DNA from: JBGPJM01 sp041485385
Lineage (GTDB): Bacteria; Planctomycetota; Phycisphaerae; Phycisphaerales; UBA1924
DNA length: 20,106 bases
Assembly: GCA_041485385.1 (NCBI GenBank)
Contig: JBGPJM010000072.1
Coordinates: forward strand, 1 to 20,106
Direction of reading: 5' to 3'
The notes beneath the pieces are model-generated. The model saw only the letters and a program-made list of their open reading frames with translations. It was not told where the DNA came from and searched no databases. This document shows, piece after piece, positions 6,717-13,137 of the stretch; position 1 is the first letter of the stretch; every line of letters begins with the position of its first letter. Made by a program: the position numbers and the translations under genes.

Positions 6717-7454
6717 CTACTGCGTTTGCGCCCAGCTGCGCATCTCTCGCCCGTGCCAGGTCATGCGCCCCGGTTCGTAGCCCTTGACGCCCTCGGCGTG
6801 GTTGTCGGCGAACAGCAGGTTCACAATCCCCCGGTGCGGCACGAGCCCGCCCGCCACGAACGGGCACTCAAGCTCGCCGTCGTCGAGGTCGCAGTTGGGC
6901 GGCCGGGTCGCCGGACCGTACGGCACGGAGAAGAACTCCCTGTTCATGCAATCACCCGCGAGCACGAACTGCGAGCAGAGAACCACCGTCGGCAGATGGA
7001 TCGCCAGCGGTCTCCCCGGGATCGGCGGCACGCCCGCGTGCGCCGCCAGCGCGATCGGGTAGCGCGCCTGCAGGAAGTAGGCAAAGGGCGCATCCGGGCG
7101 CGCACTGTCGACGTAGACCTGGCGCGAGGCTGCGTCGTCGCACAGGAGTTCGGTCCAGCCCGGTCCGGCTTCGTCCGGCGGCGTTCCGTCGCCGTCCCAC
7201 ACCTGCCAATCGGTGGTGAACGGGTGCCACTCGCGGTTGTCGTCGGCGTACATCTGCAGCACCTGCCCGATGGAGCGCAGGTTGGTCGAGCAGTACATCG
7301 TTCTGGCCGCGTTCCGCGCGCCCGCCAGGCCTGGCAGAACAATCCCCACCAGCAGGGCGATGATCGCGATCACCACCAGCAGCTCGATCAGCGTGAACGC
7401 GCCGTGCGTGGCGCGGCCTTCCCGCGGATCACCGCCAAGGGTTGGATGGGGCAT
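6717..7454 (-). CDS. prepilin-type N-terminal cleavage protein with H-x9-DG-like C-terminus
   Basis: This 245-residue protein carries a class III prepilin signal: a short polar leader, then GA|FTLIELLVVIAIIALLVG with cleavage expected after A19, F20 as the new N-terminus and the conserved Glu at position +5 (E24). The hydrophobic helix is followed by PGLAGARNAARTMYCSTNLRSIGQ, typical of planctomycete pseudopilins (DUF1559 and relatives). Near the C-terminus NLLFADNHAEGVKGYEPGRM matches the processing-associated H-x9-DG element, with Asn in place of the usual Gly before His. Function: a minor pseudopilin or type II secretion-like surface fibre subunit matured by a PilD-type peptidase. No secretion or pilus genes are nearby, so it is an orphan. 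The start codon has no clear ribosome site. The same 60-70-bp repeat lies on both sides of the gene. Confidence 0.85.
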   Translation of the reverse strand: MPHPTLGGDPREGRATHGAFTLIELLVVIAIIALLVGIVLPGLAGARNAARTMYCSTNLRSIGQVLQMYADDNREWHPFTTDWQVWDGDGTPPDEAGPGWTELLCDDAASRQVYVDSARPDAPFAYFLQARYPIALAAHAGVPPIPGRPLAIHLPTVVLCSQFVLAGDCMNREFFSVPYGPATRPPNCDLDDGELECPFVAGGLVPHRGIVNLLFADNHAEGVKGYEPGRMTWHGREMRSWAQTQ

Positions 7455-7499
7455 GGCAACGACTTTCGATGCCCGGCGAACTGTGAGGGTCTAACCTAA

Positions 7500-7505
7500 A
7501 TTATA
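7500..7505 (-). promoter_or_regulatory. -10 box (TATAAT) of the prepilin gene
   Basis: On the minus strand the sequence reads TATAAT, a perfect sigma-70 -10 hexamer in otherwise GC-rich DNA, 45 bases upstream of the prepilin ATG at 7454. The start site would fall near 7493. There is no TTGACA at the right distance; the -35 position falls inside the octamer array. Confidence 0.5.
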
Positions 7506-7545
7506 GGGGATGCGGGGATGCGGGGATGCGGGGATGCGGGGATGC
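7506..7545. repeat. five tandem GGGGATGC octamers
   Basis: Five perfect copies of GGGGATGC run from 7506 to 7545, followed by a degenerate sixth unit (GGGGAGAC, 7546-7553). The array touches the TATAAT box with no gap, so it forms the spacer and -35 region of the prepilin promoter. It is a simple-sequence tract that could change copy number by slippage. Confidence 0.9.
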
Positions 7546-7561
7546 GGGGAGACTGGGGGAC

Positions 7562-7624
7562 GGGGGCCTCAGATGCCCACTGTCCATTGTCCACTGTCGC
7601 TCACGCTGCGCGATCGAGCTGGCG
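7562..7624. repeat. direct repeat flanking the prepilin gene, copy B
   Basis: Same orientation as 6584-6653: gggggcctcagatg ... gtccattgtccactgtcgct ... gagctggcg. It lies upstream of the prepilin promoter, so the prepilin gene and its promoter sit between two copies about 978 bases apart. Confidence 0.8.
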
Positions 7625-7641
7625 TTCGGGGCTCCCTGGAA

Positions 7642-7680
7642 CAGAAGAAAAGGAGTCCCGAGCGTGAGCCCGGAACTCCT
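7642..7680 (-). terminator. intrinsic terminator of the dockerin gene pair
   Basis: Read on the minus strand, AGGAGTTCCG, a ten-base loop and CGGGACTCCT form a ten-pair stem with one mismatch, followed directly by TTTTCTTCT. It lies about 70 bases after the stop at 7752, where the two tandem dockerin genes end. A stem followed by a U-rich tract is the standard Rho-independent form. Confidence 0.75.
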
Positions 7681-7714
7681 CCTGCCGCGTCTGGCGGGTG
7701 TGGATCAAGATCCT

Positions 7715-7736
7715 GGCAAGCGCCAAGCCGCTTGCC
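7715..7736 (-). terminator. second hairpin after the dockerin gene stop
   Basis: GGCAAGCG (7715-7722) and CGCTTGCC (7729-7736) form a perfect 8-bp stem with a six-base loop, 16 bases after the stop at 7752. There is no T-run, so it may stabilise the mRNA end or help termination ahead of the stronger hairpin at 7642-7680. Confidence 0.5.
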
Positions 7737-7751
7737 GATGCGAACACGTGG

Positions 7752-9464
7752 CTATGGGCAACCGGCGAAGAAGGCGGTGAGGAAGTCGAAGAAGTCCTGG
7801 GAGTTGATGAGGCCGTCGTGGTTGAAGTCGGCGGGGCAGGGGACGGTGCCGCACGTGGTGAGGGTGAGGCATTTGATTTCGGAGCAGCACTCGACCCCGT
7901 TGAGGTGCACGCTGATGCGGAAGCAGAGCGGGCCGGGCTGGGCGCCGATGATGGTGGTGGTGAAGGGGCCGGCGACGCCGCCGAAGGGGACGGACGCGAA
8001 GAAGAAGTCGGCGGGGTTGACGGTCACCCCCGAGCCGATGGGGAGGGGGAAGATGTGCAGCTCGTTGATCGGGAGGGCGCCGAGGTTCTGCACGGAGAAG
8101 GTGAACAGGTAGCCGGCGGAGGAGCAGACCACGCGGCTCTGGATGAACTGGAAGCAGTCGCAGTCGGGGAGGGTGATGCAGTGGTGGATCCGGCAGCAGT
8201 CCTCGATCTGGGGGTTGGCGAAGGTGAGGTCGAAGCAGTAGTCGCCGGGCTGCTGGCCGGTGAGGGTCACGGTGATGGGGGGCGATGTACCGCCGGGGGG
8301 CACCGGGACGCCAAGGGCGATGGAGAGGGGGACGACGCCGGAGCCGTTGTTGAAGAAGAGGTATTGGATGGGCTGGGTGGTGTTGTTGGTGAAGGTGAAG
8401 GTGTAGGTGTAGTTGCCGGTGAAGACGGGGGGCTGCGTGTCGGTGACCTCGCAGAGGATGCGCGTGTCGTTGATGTCGGCGCACGGCCTGATCTGGTTGC
8501 CGAAGTCGAAGCCCTGCAGGGCCTGGTTCAGCCCCACGGTGACGGTGTGGCCGGCGTTGCCGGCGGGGAAGGTCTGGGCCCAGCCGGACTGCTGGGTCTC
8601 GGTCACCACGTAGGTCCCTGGGGAGAGGCCGGTGAAGTAGTAGAAGCCGTTGGTGTCGGTGACGACGGAGCCGCCGGGGGAAAGGTTGATGGTCCAGCCG
8701 GAGAGGAAGGGCTCATTGGCCTGGTGGATGCCGTCGCCGTTGAGGTCGTTCCACTTCTGGCCGGAGATGGTGCTGCCGTTGGAGCAGCAGTTGGGGTCGA
8801 GGGCGAAGGCGCCGGGGGCGTTGACGGTGACGATGGCGTTGAGGCCCATGGCGACGGCGCCGGCGTTCTGCACGCGGAACATCAGGCAGTTGCGACCGAC
8901 GTGGAAGCGCGACGGGTCGTTGAAGGTGATCATGGTGAGCGTCGGCGCGTTGTAGCCGTCGCCCGTGTGGATGGGCGTGGCCGTGCTGCTGAGGACATCG
9001 GCCAGCGTCTCGTTGAAGTAGACGTTGACGAAGTCGTCGGCGCGGCAGCCCAGGACGATGGAGACATCGTGGAACCCGGGCTCGAGGCAGAAGCAGGTCT
9101 GGAAGACATAGAAGCCGTTGAGGGGGGCGATGGCGCTGGGGTAGGCGCCCAGCCATTGCGAGTTGGGGTCGGGGTTGGCCCAGGCTGGGTGCTTGAGGAT
9201 GACGCCGGCGGGGCGGGGCTCGGTGGTGCCCGGGTCGGGGTCGGAGAGGACCTCGTAGAAGGCGTCCAGCGAGCCGATCGGGTAGATGGTGTTGGCGGTG
9301 TGGTCGAAGCCGGTGTTGAGCTGGATGGAGTCGCGGTGGCAGTCGGGGCCGCCCTGGGCAAGGGCGGGTGACCCGCCCGCGGCGGCGACGGCGCACGCCG
9401 TGGCCGCGGCCAGGGGCAACGAGAGGATTCTGCGGACGAGCGACGAATAACGGGATGTCGACAT
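7752..9464 (-). CDS. secreted GC-type dockerin protein with SdrD B-like domain
   Basis: Start 9464 is chosen (570 residues) because AGGAG at 9478-9474 lies nine bases upstream and a clean signal peptide follows (basic SLVRRIL, hydrophobic Ala-rich core, cleavage at ALA|Q after residue 36). The longer opening to 9557 overlaps the upstream gene and is Pro-rich noise. After a Cys-containing region (about 40-225) comes an SdrD B-like/Cna B-like repeat (about 227-325: SGQKWNDLNGDGIHQANEPF, TDTNGFYYFTGLSPGTYVVTE), an Ig-like stalk domain in surface proteins. From residue 328 a Cys-rich double module follows, nearly shared with the neighbouring 918-residue protein. The last 28 residues are the GC-type dockerin ending LTAFFAGCP. 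Role: exported surface or assembly protein. It lies 83 bases downstream of its paralogue on the same strand and ends at a strong terminator. Confidence 0.85.
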   Translation of the reverse strand: MSTSRYSSLVRRILSLPLAAATACAVAAAGGSPALAQGGPDCHRDSIQLNTGFDHTANTIYPIGSLDAFYEVLSDPDPGTTEPRPAGVILKHPAWANPDPNSQWLGAYPSAIAPLNGFYVFQTCFCLEPGFHDVSIVLGCRADDFVNVYFNETLADVLSSTATPIHTGDGYNAPTLTMITFNDPSRFHVGRNCLMFRVQNAGAVAMGLNAIVTVNAPGAFALDPNCCSNGSTISGQKWNDLNGDGIHQANEPFLSGWTINLSPGGSVVTDTNGFYYFTGLSPGTYVVTETQQSGWAQTFPAGNAGHTVTVGLNQALQGFDFGNQIRPCADINDTRILCEVTDTQPPVFTGNYTYTFTFTNNTTQPIQYLFFNNGSGVVPLSIALGVPVPPGGTSPPITVTLTGQQPGDYCFDLTFANPQIEDCCRIHHCITLPDCDCFQFIQSRVVCSSAGYLFTFSVQNLGALPINELHIFPLPIGSGVTVNPADFFFASVPFGGVAGPFTTTIIGAQPGPLCFRISVHLNGVECCSEIKCLTLTTCGTVPCPADFNHDGLINSQDFFDFLTAFFAGCP

Positions 9465-9547
9465 GGACGATTTCTCCTCTTGAGCGGATTGAGCTTTCGG
9501 GGAAGGCCGTTGGGGGCGCCCGGGGGGCGCCGGGTGGGGGCGCGCGG
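9465..9547. other. spacer between tandem dockerin genes
   Basis: 83 bases. Two GGCGCC blocks (9515-9520 and 9526-9531) separated by CGGGG can pair into a GC-rich hairpin without a T-run. The ribosome site of the downstream gene is also here. Cotranscription with the upstream dockerin gene is plausible. Confidence 0.4.
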
Positions 9548-12304
9548 CTATGGGCAACCGGCGAAGAAGGCGGTGAGGAAGTCGAAGAAGTCCTGGGAGT
9601 TGGTCAGGCCGTCGCCGTTGAAATCAGCGCCGGGCGTGCCGCCGAAGAAGGCGGTGAGGAAGTCGAAGAAGTCCTGGGAGTTCACGAGGCCGTCGTGGTT
9701 GAGGTCGGCGGGGCAGGGGAGGATCCCGCCGCAGTCCGGGAGGGTGATGCACTCGACGTTCGAGCAGCACTCGACGCCGTTGAGGTGGACGCTGATCCGC
9801 ATGCAGAGCTGGCCGGGCGTGGCGCCGGTGATGGTGGTGGTGAAGGGACCGGCGACGCCGGCGAAGGGGACGGACGCGAAGAAGAAGTCGGCGGGCGTGG
9901 CGGTCACGCCGGAGCCGATCGGCTGCGGGAAGATGTGCAACTCGTTGATGGGCAGCGCGCCCAGGTTCTGCACCGAGAAGGTGAACTGGTAGCTGCCGGT
10001 GCCGTCGGGGGAGCAGAGGACGCGGCTCTGGATGAACTGGAAGCAGTGGCAGTCGGGCAGGGTGATGCAGTGGTTGATCCGGCAGCAGTCCTCGATCTCG
10101 GGGTTGGCGAAGGTGATGTCGAAGCAGTAGGTGCCGGGGTGCTGGCCGGTGATGGTCACGGTGATGGGGGGCGAGGTGCCGCCGGGGGGCACCGGCGTGC
10201 CGAGGGCGAGGGAGAGGGGGACGATGCCGGAGCCGTTGGGGAAGAAGAGGTACTGGATGGGCTGGGTGGTGTTGTTGGTGAAGGTGAAGGTGTAGGTGTA
10301 GTTGCCGGTGAAGACGGGGGGCTGGGTGTCGGTGATCTCGCAGAGGATGCGGGTGTCGTTGATGGTGGCGCACCCGCGGGAGCAGGGGATCTCGACGTCG
10401 CCGAGGGTGAACTTGTCGTTGGAGCCGTTGTAGATGTCGTTGTAGTCGATGTAGATGTTGTTGGAGGCGGTGGCGCCGGTGGGGAGGACGCCGCACATGC
10501 CGTAGACGAGGCTGGGGTTGGTGAGGCACTGGTCGGTCGAGACCCAGATTCGCCCGCCGACGGAGGCGCAGTTGGGGGAGACGCCGGCGTCTGAATCGAC
10601 GCCGCCCGAACTGTTGTAATAGCTGATCAACGTGGAGCCGTCGCCGATGGTGAGGCCGACCCCGGGGCCGGCGCCGTTGGCGGCGCTGGGGATCCAGGCG
10701 TTGCCGCTGGTGATGAAGGCCGTGGCGCGGGAGCGGTGGGCGGAGGTGGTGGTGTCGTCGATCATGCTGCGCTCGGCGACGAGCATCTGGCAGTCGGCGG
10801 TGAAGGAGATATCGGAGACGGGGTTGGAGAAGCGCGGCCCGAAGCCGAAGTTGTAGATGTTCCAGGGGAGCTGGATCTCCTGGCGGCGCGTGCCGGTGAC
10901 GAAGTCGCCGGCCGCGTTCAGCGCGACGGACCAGACGCGGTTGGGGATGGGGCTGTTGGCCAGGCCGGGGGCGGGGTAGTTGGAGTTGATGTCAGCGTTC
11001 TGCCCCCAGACGCTGTAGTAGAGGCGGCCGTTGTGCGTCTGCACGGCCCAGACGCGCTCGCCGAGGAGGGCGTACTGGCGGTAGTTCACGCCGGCCTCGG
11101 GGGCGGACCCGGAGACGACCGTGTCGGTCGCGTGGTCGAAACTGCCCAGGACGACGCCGGCGCTGCTGACGCGGTAGATGCGTCCATCGGCGAGGTGACT
11201 GGCGTAGAGGGTGCCGGTGGCACAGGAGAAGTGGATGTTGCCCAGCCCGGGGTCGCTGGGATTGCTGGAGCCACCGGGAAGGTTGACGAAGACGGAAGGC
11301 GTGCCCAGCGGCGTATTGGTCGCGAGCTTGTAAATCGAGGTCGAGGAGTCGCCGGATGTCACGGTCCCGATGGTGTCGAAGAGGTACACGGTCGTGTGCG
11401 CGACGTAGATGTTACCGATGGAGTCGAGCGTGAGGCCGAAGACCGAGCCGAGCTTGGCCTGGGTCCAGTCGTTGACGACGGCGCCGAAGGGCCAGCGGAA
11501 GGGCGGCCCCGCGTTGGGGCTCCACACCGAGGGGGACGCCTGGTTGGGGCAGGGCGTGTCGTTGAGGTTGAAGATGCGGACGGTGGCGGGGTCCTCGGCC
11601 GTCTCGATGGCGACGTGCCCGTGCTGAAAGTTGGCGAAGCTGGGGTCGGTGTAGCTCGGGGAGCCGCCGCAGCAGTCGTTGCAGGACTGGGGAGGCGGGG
11701 GCGGGCACGCCGTGCCCAGGCAATGGATCTTGAGGCTGCCGACGCCGCCGGGGGTGCCGGGCTTCTTGCCGAGGCGGATGATGTACTGCTGTCCGCAGAC
11801 GACGTCGAAGTGCAGGTAGCTGGCGAGGTCGCAGGTGCCGCCGCCCTGCGCGCAGGAGTCGTCGCAGCAGTGGATGGGGTTGCCGCCGCCGGCGACGGGG
11901 CAGGAGGTGTAGACGGCCAGGACGGTGTCGAGGTTGCAGTTGGAGGGGTCGGGGCGGCCGGGGATGGGGGTGTCGTCGGGTTGCGAGCCGGTCTTCATCT
12001 CGACCGGGCCGGTGCAGTTGGCGGTCCAGGAGAACCAGACGTCGTTGGCGATTCCCTGGAAGGCGGTGCTGCATGAGCAGTCGGGGCAGCTGGCGATGGG
12101 GGGCGCGCTGGTGGTCACGAACGTGGAGGCGGTGTCGAACTGCCAGGAGCCGTCGCCGGCGATGGGCGTGGCGAACGGGCATTCGTCGTTGGGCCAGATG
12201 ACGTTGGACTGCGCCTGCGCCGGAGCGCCGGCGCCCAGCGCCGCGAGCGCCAAGGCCGCGTAAGGGGGGATGCGACTGAACAACAGTTGGATCTTCCTGG
12301 ACAT
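9548..12304 (-). CDS. large secreted protein with propeller-like region and two GC-type dockerin repeats
   Basis: Start 12304 (918 residues) has AGGAG at 12316-12312, seven bases upstream, and a signal peptide ending AQA|Q (residues 29-31). About 33-200 is a Phycisphaerae-type extracellular domain: NDECPFATPI, then NDVWFSWTANCTGPVEM, then LDTVLAVYTSCP with many Cys, similar in layout to pre-peptidase C-terminal beta-sandwiches. A PPPPPQSCNDCCGG linker follows. About 226-600 looks like a beta-propeller or NHL/SMP-30-like fold (FGLTLDSIGNIYVAH, GTLYASHLADGRIYRVSSAG, ERVWAVQTHNGRLYYSVWG). From 645 comes the double Cys module shared with the downstream gene, and 864-918 holds two dockerin units (NSQDFFDFLTAFFGG and NSQDFFDFLTAFFAGCP) in place of one. 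Probably a surface-anchored binding protein; ligand unknown. Confidence 0.85.
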   Translation of the reverse strand: MSRKIQLLFSRIPPYAALALAALGAGAPAQAQSNVIWPNDECPFATPIAGDGSWQFDTASTFVTTSAPPIASCPDCSCSTAFQGIANDVWFSWTANCTGPVEMKTGSQPDDTPIPGRPDPSNCNLDTVLAVYTSCPVAGGGNPIHCCDDSCAQGGGTCDLASYLHFDVVCGQQYIIRLGKKPGTPGGVGSLKIHCLGTACPPPPPQSCNDCCGGSPSYTDPSFANFQHGHVAIETAEDPATVRIFNLNDTPCPNQASPSVWSPNAGPPFRWPFGAVVNDWTQAKLGSVFGLTLDSIGNIYVAHTTVYLFDTIGTVTSGDSSTSIYKLATNTPLGTPSVFVNLPGGSSNPSDPGLGNIHFSCATGTLYASHLADGRIYRVSSAGVVLGSFDHATDTVVSGSAPEAGVNYRQYALLGERVWAVQTHNGRLYYSVWGQNADINSNYPAPGLANSPIPNRVWSVALNAAGDFVTGTRRQEIQLPWNIYNFGFGPRFSNPVSDISFTADCQMLVAERSMIDDTTTSAHRSRATAFITSGNAWIPSAANGAGPGVGLTIGDGSTLISYYNSSGGVDSDAGVSPNCASVGGRIWVSTDQCLTNPSLVYGMCGVLPTGATASNNIYIDYNDIYNGSNDKFTLGDVEIPCSRGCATINDTRILCEITDTQPPVFTGNYTYTFTFTNNTTQPIQYLFFPNGSGIVPLSLALGTPVPPGGTSPPITVTITGQHPGTYCFDITFANPEIEDCCRINHCITLPDCHCFQFIQSRVLCSPDGTGSYQFTFSVQNLGALPINELHIFPQPIGSGVTATPADFFFASVPFAGVAGPFTTTITGATPGQLCMRISVHLNGVECCSNVECITLPDCGGILPCPADLNHDGLVNSQDFFDFLTAFFGGTPGADFNGDGLTNSQDFFDFLTAFFAGCP

Positions 12305-12471
12305 CGGATCGCTCCTGGACCGCTCCCCGGAAACCATCGATCACACGTGCCGCGACAGGGCCCCCCACGGCACGCCGACATTGAGCCCCGCCCTCCCGAT
12401 GCGGGCGCGGCGCTCGCGCGTTTCACATTCCCGGCGCTGTTTGCTGCTCATTGCTTAGACTTGTGGCGGAG
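12305..12471. promoter_or_regulatory. divergent promoter region between dockerin and sigma genes
   Basis: 167 bases lie between two divergent starts, so both promoters must be here or just inside. It contains an inverted repeat CGTGCCG (12346-12352) / CGGCACG (12368-12374) around a 15-base loop. AT content rises near 12421-12462 (tttcacattc, ttgcttagactt), the best place for the sigma gene promoter, though I cannot fix hexamers. The arrangement allows the sigma factor to control both transcripts. Confidence 0.45.
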
Positions 12472-13086
12472 ATGACGGACCCGAACAGATATCCATCAGT
12501 CACGACGACCCAGCTCCTGGACTCACTTCAGGACGAATCGAATCAGGATGTGTGGATCGGGTTCGACGCCCGCTACCGCCCGATTGTCGAGGGCGTCGCT
12601 CGGCGCCTGGGCCTGCCCCAGGAGGACGCCGCGGATGTCGCGCAGGAGACGCTGACGGTCTTCGTCCGCGACTACCGGCGCGGGCTGTACCAGCGGGGGA
12701 GGGGACGGCTGCGGACGTGGATCATGACGATCGCGCGCAACCGCGCCATCGACCTGCTCCGGGCCCGCGCCAGGGCCTCGCCGGCCCTGGGCGACTCCGC
12801 ACTGATCAACATCCCGTCCGAGGCGCTCACGCATTCGGCCTGGCAGGAAGAGGAGGAACGTACCATCTTCGACGCGGCCTACAAGGAGCTCCTAGAGACC
12901 ACGCGGGCCGACCCCGCCACGCTCCGCGTCTTCGAACTCACCGCGCTGCAGGGCCTGTCCAACGAGGGCGCCGCGGCCGAGTGCGGCATGAGCGTCGAGC
13001 AGGTCCGGCTTGCCAAGCACCGCATCATGAACCGGCTCCGGGAGACGGTGGAGCAGCTGACCGATGCGTACAACACCGACGAATGA
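12472..13086 (+). CDS. ECF-type RNA polymerase sigma factor
   Basis: Start ATG 12472 (204 residues) gives MTDPNRYPSVTTTQLLDSLQ, a common planctomycete sigma N-terminus. The upstream TTG 12451 is less likely. Region 2 is clear: FDARYRPIVEGVARRLGL, then DAADVAQETLTVFVRDY and GRLRTWIMTIARNRAIDLLR. Region 4 is a helix-turn-helix (LRVFELTALQGLSNEGAAAE, then CGMSVEQVRLAKHRIMNRLR). The linker between them lacks a sigma 3 domain, as in ECF factors. It directs RNA polymerase to specific promoters. The next gene starts 51 bases downstream and encodes a kinase with an anti-sigma-like zinc motif, so this belongs with the kinase-associated ECF sigma factors that are common in Planctomycetes. No strong ribosome site is visible (GGCGGAG lies right against the ATG), so a leaderless or weakly translated message is possible. 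Confidence 0.92.
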   Translation: MTDPNRYPSVTTTQLLDSLQDESNQDVWIGFDARYRPIVEGVARRLGLPQEDAADVAQETLTVFVRDYRRGLYQRGRGRLRTWIMTIARNRAIDLLRARARASPALGDSALINIPSEALTHSAWQEEEERTIFDAAYKELLETTRADPATLRVFELTALQGLSNEGAAAECGMSVEQVRLAKHRIMNRLRETVEQLTDAYNTDE

Positions 13087-13137
13087 TGTTGATCCGGGTG
13101 CAACGCGGGACGCGGCCCGACGCTGGATGGGTATGGA

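Noticed and set aside
7506..7553. Possible CRISPR or coding repeat in the GGGGATGC array
   Set aside because: The units are 8 bp with no spacers and no cas genes nearby, and the frame through it (GCGDAGMRGCG) has no support as a protein. It is a simple tandem repeat.
7698..10594. Two long plus-strand open frames opposite the tandem dockerin genes
   Set aside because: Their products are nearly all Gly, Val, Glu, Asp and Ala without motifs. The minus strand has signal peptides, recognisable domains and ribosome sites.
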